Assembly (NCBI RefSeq): GCF_012933505.1
Contig: NZ_JABBNB010000020.1
Location: forward strand, 1 to 64,000
Reading direction: 5' to 3'
Origin: Gordonia asplenii
GTDB taxonomy: Bacteria > Actinomycetota > Actinomycetes > Mycobacteriales > Mycobacteriaceae
Length of the DNA stretch: 64,000 bases
In this document: positions 51,342-62,139 of the stretch, piece after piece
Numbering within the stretch: the first letter of the stretch is position 1
How the letters are laid out: the number at the start of each line of letters is the position of its first letter
The notes under the pieces: generated by a model
Told to the model about the DNA's origin: nothing
Databases searched by the model: none
The model's input: the letters and a program-made list of their open reading frames with translations, nothing else
Position numbers and translations under genes: made by a program

Positions 51342-52016
51342 CTAGCGGGCGCGGCGCGCCAGACGCTCGGAATCGGCGATGAGGACGCTCTTGCCCTCCA
51401 GCCGGATCCAGCCGCGCTGAGCGAAGTCGGCGAGGGCCTTGTTCACGGTCTCCCGGGAAGCGCCGACGAGCTGGGCGATTTCTTCCTGGGTGAGGTCGTG
51501 GGTGACGCGTAGCGCACCAGCCTCCTGGGTGCCGAAGCGCTGAGCGAGTTGCAGCAGCTGCTTGGCGACACGGCCGGGGACGTCGGTGAAGATCAGGTCG
51601 GCGAGGTTGTTGTTGGTGCGGCGCAGGCGGCGAGCCAGCACGCGCAGCAACTGCTCGGCGATCTCCGGGCGCTCCTTGATCCACTCCTTGAGCGCATCGC
51701 GGTCCATCGAGACGGTCTGCACCTCGGTGACCGTCGTCGCCGACGATGTGCGCGGACCCGGGTCGAAGATGGACAGTTCACCGAACATGTCCGACGGTCC
51801 CATGATCGTCAGCAGGTTCTCGCGGCCGTCGGGCGAGCGTCGACCGACCTTCACCTTGCCGGAAAGAATGATGTACAGCCGGTCACCGGGCTCGCCTTCG
51901 TGGAAGATCACGTGGCCGCGGGGGAAATCTACCGGCGTGAGTTGCTTGGTAAGCGCTGCAACCGCTGTGGTTTCGACACCTTGAAAAATGCCGGCCCGCG
52001 CTAGTACTTCCTCCAC
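51342..52016 (-). CDS. crp: Crp/GlxR global regulator
   Basis: A 224-residue protein, the exact length of M. tuberculosis Crp (Rv3676). It has an N-terminal cyclic-nucleotide-binding fold (VIFHEGEPGDRLYIILSG; FGELSIFDPGPRTSSATT with the cAMP-contact Arg and Thr/Ser) and a C-terminal Crp HTH (LTQEEIAQLVGASRETVNKA). It controls carbon and stress genes via TGTGA-N6-TCACA sites; candidates in this window lie at 7771, 60723 and 62426. The start is GTG 52016, with AAGG 8 bases before it. Confidence 0.95.
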   Translation of the reverse strand: MEEVLARAGIFQGVETTAVAALTKQLTPVDFPRGHVIFHEGEPGDRLYIILSGKVKVGRRSPDGRENLLTIMGPSDMFGELSIFDPGPRTSSATTVTEVQTVSMDRDALKEWIKERPEIAEQLLRVLARRLRRTNNNLADLIFTDVPGRVAKQLLQLAQRFGTQEAGALRVTHDLTQEEIAQLVGASRETVNKALADFAQRGWIRLEGKSVLIADSERLARRAR

Positions 52017-52106
52017 CTGGAACCTTTCTGAGTTTGGCGCACTCGTCCGGCCTGAAATGGTCGGCGAGCTCAACACCGTGCAAGGGTACTCTCGTCCAAG
52101 CATAAG

Positions 52107-52122
52107 TGTTGAATTGGTCACT
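52107..52122. promoter_or_regulatory. Weak Crp-like site upstream of crp
   Basis: TGTTG-N6-TCACT keeps only part of the Crp consensus (three mismatches). It sits about 90 bases before the crp start. Possible autoregulation; low support. Confidence 0.25.
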
Positions 52123-52182
52123 ACGTGGCTATCATGCCCGAACGTGTCGCAGATATGTGTCGGATGTGACGGGCGGTTGAAG

Positions 52183-52392
52183 TCAGCCGGCGCGGCGACT
52201 GCGCAGTTCGTCGAGCGTGGGTGACACGTCGTCGAGGGGCGAAGCCTGGGACTGGGCGGCCTGGAGGATTTCCTCGACTTGATCGCCGGACACCGTTTCG
52301 GTCGACCGCTCGATGCGCGTCTGCACCTTCTCCATGCCCAACGCGAAGAGCATCAACATGGCGGGGAAGAGCAACGCGGCGAGACCTTGCAT
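52183..52392 (-). CDS. Small membrane protein (Rv3675-like)
   Basis: 69 residues: MQGLAALLFPAMLMLFALGM is a membrane segment, followed by a polar tail (EKVQTRIERSTETVSGDQVE). It lies between crp and nth, where M. tuberculosis has Rv3675, and is divergent from nth. Function unknown. It is 167 bases upstream of crp on the same strand. Confidence 0.7.
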   Translation of the reverse strand: MQGLAALLFPAMLMLFALGMEKVQTRIERSTETVSGDQVEEILQAAQSQASPLDDVSPTLDELRSRRAG

Positions 52393-52544
52393 GTGGATCA
52401 GTAAACACAACTCGCAGCGCCGATGCCTACCTGGCGCGTGCGTCGTCACTGCATTGTTACCAAGCTGTGGCGGTGGTTTTTGCCAGTTTGCTGGGAATTC
52501 GGCCTTGCACTGGAGGCGGGCAACCGCGTCAGTACTCTGGATGA

Positions 52545-53339
52545 GTGAGTCCGAGCCGATCAGCAGCAAAAACCAGCGGCGATGCCGGTATCGTTCGTCG
52601 CTCACGTGCCGACGAGACTCGCCTCGGACTGGTCCGTCGGGCGCGCCGAATGGATCGGTCGCTGCAGGTCGCGTTTCCGCACGTGTACTGCGAGCTCGAC
52701 TTCACGACGCCGCTGGACCTGTCGGTCGCGACCATTCTGTCGGCACAGTGCACCGACGTCCGCGTCAACCAGGTGACCCCGGCGTTGTTCGCCAAATATC
52801 CCACCGCCGCCGACTACGCCGGAGCAAACCGGGCCGAACTCGAAGAGATGATCCGCCCGACCGGCTTCTACCGCAACAAGACGTCGTCGATCATGGGGCT
52901 CGGCCAATCGCTCGTCGAACGATTCGACGGACAGGTGCCGGGCACCCTCAAGGAACTGGTGACCCTGCCCGGCTTCGGCCGCAAGACCGCGAATGTGGTG
53001 CTGGGCAACGCTTTCGGCGTCCCCGGGCTGACCGTGGACACGCATTTCGGGCGTCTGGTCCGACGCTGGGGCTGGACCGAGGAAACCGACCCGGTCAAGG
53101 TGGAACGCGCCGTCGGCGAGCTCCTCGAACGCAAAGAGTGGACCAACGCCAGCCACCGCATCATCTTCCACGGCAGACGGGTGTGTCATGCGCGCAAACC
53201 GGCGTGCGGGGTCTGCATTCTCGCGAAGGACTGCCCGTCGGTGGGGGAGGGCCCCATGGACAAACTGGCTGCGGCGAAACTCGTCAAAGGCCCGGAGACC
53301 GAACACCTCCTCGAGCTGGCGGGAGTTCCCGCCGAGTGA
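52545..53339 (+). CDS. nth: Endonuclease III, DNA glycosylase/AP lyase
   Basis: 264 residues. HhH-GPD fold with LPGFGRKTANVVLGNAFG (catalytic Lys in GRKTAN) and TVDTHFGRLV (catalytic Asp). The C-terminal [4Fe-4S] cluster is C-x6-C-x2-C-x5-C (CHARKPACGVCILAKDC). It removes oxidised pyrimidines. A basic N-terminus of about 30 residues is longer than in E. coli. It shares a 4-base GTGA overlap with the next gene, beginning a four-gene run to marP. Confidence 0.95.
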   Translation: MSPSRSAAKTSGDAGIVRRSRADETRLGLVRRARRMDRSLQVAFPHVYCELDFTTPLDLSVATILSAQCTDVRVNQVTPALFAKYPTAADYAGANRAELEEMIRPTGFYRNKTSSIMGLGQSLVERFDGQVPGTLKELVTLPGFGRKTANVVLGNAFGVPGLTVDTHFGRLVRRWGWTEETDPVKVERAVGELLERKEWTNASHRIIFHGRRVCHARKPACGVCILAKDCPSVGEGPMDKLAAAKLVKGPETEHLLELAGVPAE

Positions 53340-54022
53340 GCGAACCCACGCACAACTGGTGGTCGGCGCCCGCGCTGCGGTGGACGCTGGTGTTCGTCGT
53401 CGCAGTGATCGCGCTGGTCGTGGCGATCTGGCCGCGCTCGCAAGACGCGACGTCGGAGCAGGTGGCCCCCGATCCGTCGGTCGCCAACGTCACCGACGCG
53501 CCCGTCCCGGCGAGTCAGCTGGCGCAGGCTCGCGCGCAGGCGAAGGTGGCCGACTGCCCGACATCGGGTCTGGCGCAAGGGGTGTCGTCGGTGCTGCGCG
53601 GGGTGTCGGCGCCCTGTCTGGCGACCGGCGCTGCGTACGACGTCGGCGCGGGCACCGCGGGCAAGCCCCTGCTGATCAACATGTGGGCGGTATGGTGCCT
53701 GCCGTGTCGTCGGGAGTTGCCGGTCCTGCAGGACTACGCCAAACGCGCCGGTGACTCGGTCACCGTGCTGACCGTGCACGCGGTCGACGGCGCGAAAAAT
53801 CCGTTCCTCGTGCTGAAGTTCCTCACCGAGATCGGTGTGACACTGCCGACCGTCCTCGACACCGACGCGCGGATCGCCGCGGCGCTGTCGGCGCCGAAGG
53901 TGTTCCCGTCCACGATCCTCGTCCGCCCCGACGGAACCGTCGCGAAGGTGCTGCCGCAGGTGTTCGAGAACACCGACGCCATCGCGGCGGCCGTCGAAAC
54001 CAATCTGGGAGTGCGCACATGA
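53336..54022 (+). CDS. Membrane-anchored TlpA/ResA-like thioredoxin (Rv3673c-like)
   Basis: 228 residues. N-terminal membrane anchor (LVFVVAVIALVVAIWP), a linker with a Cys pair (VADCPTSGL, SAPCLATG), then a thioredoxin fold with active site WAVWCLPCRRELP. The active site faces outside, where it would reduce or form disulfides, as in cytochrome maturation or MarP maturation. Start GTG 53336 overlaps nth; the stop overlaps the Nudix start (ATGA). Confidence 0.9.
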   Translation: MSEPTHNWWSAPALRWTLVFVVAVIALVVAIWPRSQDATSEQVAPDPSVANVTDAPVPASQLAQARAQAKVADCPTSGLAQGVSSVLRGVSAPCLATGAAYDVGAGTAGKPLLINMWAVWCLPCRRELPVLQDYAKRAGDSVTVLTVHAVDGAKNPFLVLKFLTEIGVTLPTVLDTDARIAAALSAPKVFPSTILVRPDGTVAKVLPQVFENTDAIAAAVETNLGVRT

Positions 54023-54816
54023 CACCGCGACCCGAAACGTCCGAGGTGGTGCCCGGCGCCCTCGTCGACGACGCCGCCATTCCGCCATGGCTGCGCGCGC
54101 TGACCGGCAACGTGACCGCGGTCAGTGACAGTGTCAACAACCGTGGCGGTGATCGCACGCGGATCGCCGCGATGCTGATGTCGGGCACGAAACGCCGCAC
54201 GGCCGCCGTGCTGGTGCTGTTCGCGGGCAGCTGGGACGCCGACCCCGACTATCCCGGCGGCTTGCCGGCCGACGTCGAGGTGCTGCTGCTGCAGCGTGCG
54301 AGCACGCTGCGCCAGCACAGCGGCCAGGTGGCGTTTCCCGGTGGCGCACACGACGTCGGGGAGAGTTTCCCCGTCGACACCGCACTGCGCGAGGCCACCG
54401 AGGAGACCGCCCTCGACCCCGCCGGCGTCGACGTTCTGGCGACGCTGCCGAGTTTCCCGGTGCCGCCGTCGGGCTTCGACGTGGTGCCGGTGATCGGGTA
54501 CTGGCGCAACCCGTCGGACGTTCATGCCGTCGACCCGGCGGAGACCGCGCACGTCGCGCGGGTCAACCTGCGCGAACTGCTCAGCGCCCGCAGCCGGTTT
54601 CAGGTGCAGCGCAAAGTGCTGGGCGGCAGCGTCTACAAGGGGCCCGCGTTCATGGTCGACGGCCTGCTGGTCTGGGGTTTCACCGGCGGGCTGATCGCTG
54701 CGATCAGCGACGCCGCCGGGTGGGACGTGCCGTGGGATCACTCCGACGTCCGCCAGCTCGACGCCGCCATCGCCGCGGCCGAGCGGTCGGCCGGCGTCGA
54801 AGGCAGTCCGCGATGA
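54019..54816 (+). CDS. Nudix hydrolase, CoA pyrophosphatase-like (Rv3672c-like)
   Basis: 265 residues. Nudix box: GGAHDVGE then ALREATEETALDP; preceded by the CoA-pyrophosphatase signature LLLQRASTLRQHSGQVAFPG. It should split CoA or acyl-CoA into 3',5'-ADP and phosphopantetheine. N-terminal helical extension of about 60 residues. Overlaps both neighbours by four bases, so it is translationally coupled with the thioredoxin and marP. Confidence 0.9.
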   Translation: MTPRPETSEVVPGALVDDAAIPPWLRALTGNVTAVSDSVNNRGGDRTRIAAMLMSGTKRRTAAVLVLFAGSWDADPDYPGGLPADVEVLLLQRASTLRQHSGQVAFPGGAHDVGESFPVDTALREATEETALDPAGVDVLATLPSFPVPPSGFDVVPVIGYWRNPSDVHAVDPAETAHVARVNLRELLSARSRFQVQRKVLGGSVYKGPAFMVDGLLVWGFTGGLIAAISDAAGWDVPWDHSDVRQLDAAIAAAERSAGVEGSPR

Positions 54817-56012
54817 GCGGCGGCACCTGGGTCGACATCGTCATCATCGTCGTCGCGCTGATCGCCGCGGCGTCGGGCTACCGGCAGGGTGCGGTCGCGT
54901 CGGCGTTGGCGTTCTTCGGCGTGGTACTCGGCGCGGTCGCGGGGATTCTCCTGGCGCCGCGCGTCATTTCGCATTTCAACGACACCTCGGTGCGCCTCGC
55001 CGTCGGCATCGGAATGCTGCTTCTGCTGGTGGTCGTCGGCGAAGTCGCGGGCATGGTGCTCGGGCGCGCCGCGCGCGGGACGCTGCGGCTGCCCGCGCTG
55101 CGCTTCATCGACAGTGTCATCGGAGCGGTGCTGCAGGCGATCGCTGTCTTCGCCGCGGCGTGGTTGCTGTCGATTCCGATCAGTCATTCCGCGGCGCCGT
55201 CGTTGGCGGGCGCGGTTGACGACTCGAAGACCCTCGGCGTCGTGGAAGCCATTGCGCCGCAATGGCTTCGCAATGTTCCCACGGAGTTCTCCAATCTGCT
55301 GGAGAGCTCCGGACTTCCGCAGGTCATCGGTCCGTTCGGCAGCGCACCGGTGGCGTCGGTCGACCCGCCTGACGCCGCGTTGACGAACCTTCCCGCGGTG
55401 TCGACGGCTCGACGCAGCGTCGTGAAGATCCGCGGTGAGGCGCCGAGCTGTCAGCGATCGCTGGAGGGCAGCGGATTCGTGATCTCGCCCGAACGTGTGA
55501 TGACCAACGCGCACGTGGTGGCCGGCACCACCAAACTCGTGGTGATCAATTCGAACAATGTGCGGCGAACCGCGAGCGTCGTCTATTTCGATTCCAACAC
55601 CGACGTCGCGGTCCTCGACGTCCCCGGACTGCCGTCGCCGGCCATGCGATTCGCCGACGCTCCGGCGGCGTCGGGCGACGACGCCATCGCCCTCGGCTTC
55701 CCCGAAGACGGACCGTTCACGGCCAGTCCGCTGCGCATCCGCGGCACCATCAACCTGGAGGGCCCCAACATCTACCAGACCGGCAAGGTGACCCGTGAGG
55801 TGTACACCGCGCGCGGCTCGATCAGGCAGGGAAACTCCGGCGGACCGATGATCAACTCCGACGGCGAGGTGCTTGGAGTGGTCTTCGGCGCCGCGGAGAA
55901 CACCGCCGACGAGACCGGTTTCATGCTGACGGCGAAGCAGGTACAGAGTGCGGTGAGCCAGGGCGGCGAATCGAACACCGAAATGAGCACGGGTGCGTGC
56001 GTGAGCGGTTAG
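54813..56012 (+). CDS. marP: Membrane serine protease MarP
   Basis: 399 residues: four membrane segments in the first 130 residues (CvpA-like), then a chymotrypsin-fold protease. The triad is His234 (MTNAHVV), Asp264 (SNTDVAVL) and Ser342 (QGNSGGP), almost the same numbers as in M. tuberculosis MarP (Rv3671c). A Cys in the protease domain (APSCQRS) and one at the C-terminus (GACVSG) could form its redox disulfide. MarP cleaves periplasmic targets to resist acid. Start ATG 54813 overlaps the Nudix gene. Confidence 0.94.
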   Translation: MSGGTWVDIVIIVVALIAAASGYRQGAVASALAFFGVVLGAVAGILLAPRVISHFNDTSVRLAVGIGMLLLLVVVGEVAGMVLGRAARGTLRLPALRFIDSVIGAVLQAIAVFAAAWLLSIPISHSAAPSLAGAVDDSKTLGVVEAIAPQWLRNVPTEFSNLLESSGLPQVIGPFGSAPVASVDPPDAALTNLPAVSTARRSVVKIRGEAPSCQRSLEGSGFVISPERVMTNAHVVAGTTKLVVINSNNVRRTASVVYFDSNTDVAVLDVPGLPSPAMRFADAPAASGDDAIALGFPEDGPFTASPLRIRGTINLEGPNIYQTGKVTREVYTARGSIRQGNSGGPMINSDGEVLGVVFGAAENTADETGFMLTAKQVQSAVSQGGESNTEMSTGACVSG

Positions 56013-56044
56013 TGTGCGGTTGCGCTTCGCTCAGCCTGCGGTCC

Positions 56045-56260
56045 GGGTTTTCGCTGATTGAGCGAGCGCAGCGAGTCGAAATCGGAGTGACGCCACGTCA
56101 TGAGTGTTTCGGTTGGGTTGGGTTCTTTGTCTCGCCGGCCCCCTCGTTACACCGAAGCTCGTTCCTCGCTTCGGCACTCGGGGAGCGAGATAGCGGCGCC
56201 TCGCTTCGGCACTCGGGGAGCGAGATAGCTGCGTCGGGTTTCGGCATTCGGGCAGCGGGT
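56045..56260. repeat. Family A copies with a family B-like fragment
   Basis: 56013-56345 holds no gene. TGATTGAGCGAGCGCAGCGA then GTCGAAAT near 56055 resembles a family B end. GTTACACCGAAGC with GCTTCGG is at 56148-56180, and GCTTCGGCACTCGGGGAGCG again at about 56202. After 56285 the DNA becomes richer in A+T. Confidence 0.75.
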
Positions 56261-56345
56261 TGGTCGAGTTGCGGGCGGTCGCGCAGATGTTAGGTCCATC
56301 CCCCGTCTAAACGGCGTTGCACCTAAATTGGATCAGTTCCGGCGG

Positions 56346-57068
56346 TCAACGGGCGCTCTGCTCTGACTCGACCAAGTCAAGCCAAGTCTGGACCGCCGTC
56401 GGCGTTCGATCACCGTGCTTACGAAGGAGCTTGGCATAGCAGAACTGTGCACGGTAGATCGAAGCACCGTGGATGACGCGAGCGATTGCAAACGCGGCTA
56501 AGGGGAGCGCTGCGACTATGCGAAAAGCTATCAGCCAGCCCGTGTCGCAGGTGGTCCATATCCACAGTGCAGCAGCGATTGACACAGCTGCCGCCACGAG
56601 CGTGCCGAGTGGAGGTGGCCCATATCGAATCTGCTCGACACGGAAATTCGGTCGGGGATGACCGTTCTTCGCGTAGTAAAGGATTCGATATTGATCCAAC
56701 ACTCTTCGCTCGGCCTCTGGAATCGACCGCCTGGCCTGCTCGCCTATGGCGTTTCTGCGACGGTAGATGTCTTCGGCGTACTGACGTCGTTCTGCCATCT
56801 CTTGGGTGCGCCGCCGCCGAACGCCGAGGGGCTGCGAATCAACTCCATCGATCTCGACCACGACGGCGTGTTCTGCCGTGTCATTGTGTGAACGTTGAGT
56901 TTCGGGGGGACGCATGGCGACATCGTGCGGAACCACCGATAGTTCGCGAGCCGGTGAATGCTGAGACTTGTCGTCTTGGACCTTCTTGGTGAGATTTACC
57001 AGCTTCGCTGGCTCGACTTGCTTTTGCAGGTTTATACGTTTAGGTAGATCCACTTCCCGCTCAGACAT
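56346..57068 (-). CDS. Hypothetical membrane protein with Ter-like N-terminal motif, inserted between marP and ephE
   Basis: 240 residues, not recognised. The N-terminus carries repeated (V/I)(N/D)L-x-K units (VDLPKRINLQK, VNLTKKV) like the start of TerD-type stress proteins, then a charged linker, a helical stretch (ERRQYAEDIYRRRNAIGEQA) and two membrane segments (LVAAAVSIAAALWIW; LIAFRIVAALPLAAFAIA). The gene is visibly richer in A+T than its neighbours and has no counterpart at this place in M. tuberculosis, so transfer is likely. It lies 20 bases after ephE on the same strand. Confidence 0.72.
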   Translation of the reverse strand: MSEREVDLPKRINLQKQVEPAKLVNLTKKVQDDKSQHSPARELSVVPHDVAMRPPETQRSHNDTAEHAVVVEIDGVDSQPLGVRRRRTQEMAERRQYAEDIYRRRNAIGEQARRSIPEAERRVLDQYRILYYAKNGHPRPNFRVEQIRYGPPPLGTLVAAAVSIAAALWIWTTCDTGWLIAFRIVAALPLAAFAIARVIHGASIYRAQFCYAKLLRKHGDRTPTAVQTWLDLVESEQSAR

Positions 57069-57088
57069 CCCCTTGCTTTCGATCGCGC

Positions 57089-58024
57089 CTATTCCTTCGC
57101 CAGCCACTTCAAGATCAGCTCGTTCGCCTTGGTCGGTTGCTCTTGGTGCGCGAAGTGGCCGGCACCGGCGACCTGCCAGTAGTCCAGGCGGGAGGCCCAA
57201 TTGTGGCTGGCCGCCATCAGTGAGTCGATGACGAACGGATCCTCCCGGCCGCGCAGGGCCAGCACCGGAATCGACAGTTGCTGGTCCATCAACTCCATGA
57301 ACCGGAAGCCGTCGGGCCGGAACTGGGAACGGAATGCCCAGCGTCGATATTCGAGACTGCAATAGGCGACGCCGGGGATCTGTACCGCCGATCGGTTGCG
57401 CGCGACGACGTCGGAGAACTCCGCGCTGTGCTTCCAGCGCTCCGACGCCCGCTCGTCGAAGTACTGGGCGATGTAGGCGCCGTCGCCGCGAGTCAGGCGA
57501 CGTTCGCCGAGTCGTGGCAACTGATTGTGCAGGAATCCGCCGAGAAAGGCGTTGCGCTGCTCGGCGTCGAACAATGCGGAATGTCGCAGTGCGCGCGGAT
57601 GCGGTGACGCGATCACTCCGATGCGCGTCACCATGCGCGGGTGAAGGATGGCCGTGCCCCAGCAGACCAGCCCGCCGTCGGCGTGACCGATCAGCGTCGC
57701 CTCGGTGTGCCCGAGCGAGCGGATCAGTCCGTTCGCATCACCGGCGAGCGTCCAGCCGTCGTAACCGCGCGGTGGTTTGTCGGTGTCACCGTAGCCCCGC
57801 AGATCGACTGCGACGGCACGGTAGCCGGCCTCGGTGAGGCTCGCGAGCTGGTGGCGCCAGCTCCACCAGAACTCCCCGAACCCGTGCAGCAGCAGGACCA
57901 GTGGCCGGTCGGCGAGCCATCGGCCGTCGATCTCCACGGCATGGAAGCGGACGCCGTTGGCCCGGACGTCGAAGTGATGCCACGGCCCGTCGAACCGTAC
58001 GGTCGAGGGATCGGGTTCCGGCAC
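57089..58024 (-). CDS. ephE: Epoxide hydrolase-like alpha/beta hydrolase (EphE)
   Basis: 311 residues with LVLLLHGFGEFWWSW (oxyanion loop, HGFGEF), the nucleophile Asp in LIGHADGGLVCW, and an acid/His pair in REDPFVIDSL and AGHFAHQEQP. The Asp nucleophile marks the epoxide-hydrolase branch. Rv3670 is the syntenic match. It lies 5 bases after the holin-like gene, probably in one unit. Confidence 0.9.
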   Translation of the reverse strand: MPEPDPSTVRFDGPWHHFDVRANGVRFHAVEIDGRWLADRPLVLLLHGFGEFWWSWRHQLASLTEAGYRAVAVDLRGYGDTDKPPRGYDGWTLAGDANGLIRSLGHTEATLIGHADGGLVCWGTAILHPRMVTRIGVIASPHPRALRHSALFDAEQRNAFLGGFLHNQLPRLGERRLTRGDGAYIAQYFDERASERWKHSAEFSDVVARNRSAVQIPGVAYCSLEYRRWAFRSQFRPDGFRFMELMDQQLSIPVLALRGREDPFVIDSLMAASHNWASRLDYWQVAGAGHFAHQEQPTKANELILKWLAKE

Positions 58025-58029
58025 GTGCG

Positions 58030-58560
58030 TCAGTCGCGCTGGAGGTCACGCGCCGGTGGGATGCCGGGGTGTGCGGTCTCCGGCGCGCCGCCGGCGAAGG
58101 TGTTGGTGAGTACCGTGCGTGTCTCGGTCAGCGAGTCGATCGTCTTCTGCGGCGGATGCAGCCTGCGGAACACGACGTAGCCGATGAAGCCCGCGGCCGC
58201 GGAGATGAGGAGAAGCAGCAGAAACACGATGCCGAAGGCCGCCCAGCGGGGCAGCCACTCCGACAGCAGCTCGGCGAGGAAGAAGAAAAAGAAGAAGCTC
58301 GAGTAGAGCAGCATCAGGCCGGCGACCACCAGCAGACCCGTGCCGGTGCCAGCCTTCTTGGCCTCGGTGACGATCTCGGCCTTGGCCAGCGCGACCTCGG
58401 ACCGAAACAGCGTCGACGCGCTAGCGGTAGCTTCTTTGACCAAGTTGCCGATCGTCGGCTCACCGTTGGCGCCCGCATTGGCGTCGGTCAGCGGGATCGA
58501 CGGAACCGAATAGGACTGGCGACCGTCGTTGCCCGGACCGGCCGAGTTGCTGGGGCTCAC
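58030..58560 (-). CDS. Phage-holin-family (Rv3669-like) membrane protein
   Basis: 176 residues. A helical region (LVKEATASASTLFRSEVALA, then KAEIVTEAKKA) then two membrane segments, the first with a striking run of Phe (YSSFFFFFFLAELL), the second LLLLLISAAAGFIGYVVF. The pattern fits the actinobacterial Phage_holin_3_6 / DUF1469 family. Not a phage gene here; it is the Rv3669 orthologue of the conserved block. Start GTG 58560 has GGAGG with a 5-base spacer. Confidence 0.85.
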   Translation of the reverse strand: MSPSNSAGPGNDGRQSYSVPSIPLTDANAGANGEPTIGNLVKEATASASTLFRSEVALAKAEIVTEAKKAGTGTGLLVVAGLMLLYSSFFFFFFLAELLSEWLPRWAAFGIVFLLLLLISAAAGFIGYVVFRRLHPPQKTIDSLTETRTVLTNTFAGGAPETAHPGIPPARDLQRD

Positions 58561-58640
58561 AGAATCCTCCGTTGTTCGGGTAGTGGCGTTTATGTTGCCA
58601 TGCCGCACCGACGTCGTGGGGTCAGGGCTGCGCGACACGA

Positions 58641-58678
58641 CGCCGCCCCCGGGGAAGGAGTCTCCTCCGGGGGCGGCG
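58641..58678 (-). terminator. acs terminator
   Basis: CGCCGCCCCCGG (58641-58652) pairs perfectly with CCGGGGGCGGCG (58667-58678) over 12 bases, with an inner GGAG/CTCC step. It lies 22 bases past the acs stop. Confidence 0.75.
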
Positions 58679-58700
58679 CGCTCGGGTGTTCAGCAGCGGC

Positions 58701-60641
<1,941 letters not shown>

Positions 60642-60722
60642 GAGTGGTGAGAGCCTTTCAAATCGACGGGCTGATGGGGCCACGGCGGCAACCTGAAGTC
60701 ACGCACCACACATGGCGCACAC

Positions 60723-60738
60723 TGTGAGAGTAGTCACT
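60723..60738. promoter_or_regulatory. Crp/GlxR site upstream of acs
   Basis: TGTGA-GAGTAG-TCACT: one mismatch to TGTGA-N6-TCACA, 82 bases before the acs ATG and between it and the divergent Rv3662c-like gene. Confidence 0.7.
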
Positions 60739-60860
60739 GGCCGATGCCGACGCATGGGGTTGGTGCGGGCGGCGGGGCTGGATGGCGTGGACCGCACGAC
60801 AAGCGGTCGACCCCGTGCGCCGAACGGTCATCGTGCCGAGTCCCGTTAGGCTGGTCGACT

Positions 60861-61610
60861 GTGTCGAACGATCCCCTCGCCCCGCTCGCCGAACTTCCCG
60901 GCGTCGCCGACGCCGCCGACAAGGCCCGCGACGCGTTGAGCGCCGTACACCGTCATCCGGTGAACCTGCGCGGCTGGGTCAACACGTCCACCGAGGCGTC
61001 GTGGCGCGGCGGCAGGTCGTCGGCGGCCATCGACGGCGGCAGCGTGGAACTGCGCCGCGACGGCGACTTCGACGATCCCATCCTCGCCGGTGCGATGCGC
61101 GTCGCGCAGGCACTCGACGGGGACGCGCTGGAGTCGTTGACGACGGTGTTCCGGCGTGCGCCGATGCAAGCACTCGCTCGGCTGCACATGCTGGCCGCGG
61201 CCGACCTCGTCGACGACGCCGATCAGTTGGGGCGCCCGCGCGCCGACGTCGACGTTTCCGAACGTCTCGAACTGCTCGGCCGGTTGATCACCGGCGCGAC
61301 GTCGGTGCCCGCGCCGGTCCTCGCGGCGGTGGTGCACGGCGAGCTGCTGGCATTGGCGCCCTTCGCCGAGGCGAACGGTGTGGTCGCGCGGGCGGCGTCG
61401 AGGCTGGTATGCGTCTCGTCGGGGCTGGACCCGCACAACCTCGGCGTCCCGGAGGTGACCTGGTTCCGGCAGGTCATCGAATATCGTGATGCCGCAACGG
61501 GTTTCGCGTCCGGGACGCCCGCGGGCCTGCGACGCTGGATCCTGCTGACGTGTACGGCGCTCGACGCCGGGGCGGCCGAGGCGCGCTCGATCGCCGACGC
61601 CGCGCGGTAA
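60861..61610 (+). CDS. Degenerate Fic-like protein (Rv3662c-like)
   Basis: 249 residues. Its second half, LAAVVHGELLALAPFAEANG, then VVARAASRLV, aligns with the Fic core (HPF-x-E-GNGR-x-x-R), but the catalytic His is replaced by Ala (APF) and GNGR by ANGVVAR, so AMP transfer is unlikely. The N-terminal GWVNTSTEASWRGGRSSAAI could be an inhibitory or binding segment. It occupies the place of Rv3662c. Role unknown. Start GTG 60861. Divergent from acs. Confidence 0.75.
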   Translation: MSNDPLAPLAELPGVADAADKARDALSAVHRHPVNLRGWVNTSTEASWRGGRSSAAIDGGSVELRRDGDFDDPILAGAMRVAQALDGDALESLTTVFRRAPMQALARLHMLAAADLVDDADQLGRPRADVDVSERLELLGRLITGATSVPAPVLAAVVHGELLALAPFAEANGVVARAASRLVCVSSGLDPHNLGVPEVTWFRQVIEYRDAATGFASGTPAGLRRWILLTCTALDAGAAEARSIADAAR

Positions 61611-61620
61611 GTTCGAGACG

Positions 61621-62106
61621 CTAGACCCCCAGCGCCGCCGCGTGCAGCGCCCGGATCTCGTCGGCGAGGTCGGGGTCGGGCCCCGACGTCGGGACGGTCG
61701 GAGCGACGACGTTGATCGGCAAGGAAGCGACCGGCCCCGCCGCGAGATTCCACTCCGCCTGCCAGGCTGCGAGTTGCGCGGAACTGCTGGCGAAGACGAT
61801 GCGCCCCAGGCCCACCCACGCGTGCGCGGCGCTGCACATCGGGCAGTGTTCGCCCGAGGTGTAGACCACTGACGTTCGACGCTCGTCGGCCGACAGATTC
61901 TGGACCGCCCACATCGCGATCGCGAGCTCGGGATGGCGAGTCGCGTCGCCGCCGGAGACGCGATTGCGGTCGGCGAACAAGGTGACCCCGGCCGCATCGA
62001 CGAGCAGGGAACCGAATGCCTCGTCGCCGGCGGCGACGGCGTCGCGTGCCAACTCGACTGCGGCGCGGAGGAATTGACGGTCGGCGGTGCTGAGTTCGTC
62101 GGTCAT
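61621..62106 (-). CDS. Cytidine/guanine-type nucleobase deaminase
   Basis: 161 residues, zinc-dependent deaminase fold: TRHPELAIAMWA gives the His/Glu pair and GEHCPMCSAAH the C-x2-C zinc ligands. Length and the E-x-C-P-M-C pattern fit guanine deaminase / tRNA-adenosine-like small deaminases; which base is used is open. It starts ATG 62106, 43 bases beyond a strong hairpin that ends the Ms1-like RNA, and its 3' end meets the convergent Fic-like gene. Confidence 0.87.
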   Translation of the reverse strand: MTDELSTADRQFLRAAVELARDAVAAGDEAFGSLLVDAAGVTLFADRNRVSGGDATRHPELAIAMWAVQNLSADERRTSVVYTSGEHCPMCSAAHAWVGLGRIVFASSSAQLAAWQAEWNLAAGPVASLPINVVAPTVPTSGPDPDLADEIRALHAAALGV

Positions 62107-62139
62107 CGGTCCATGATTGCGTATCGCACAATGCCCTGA

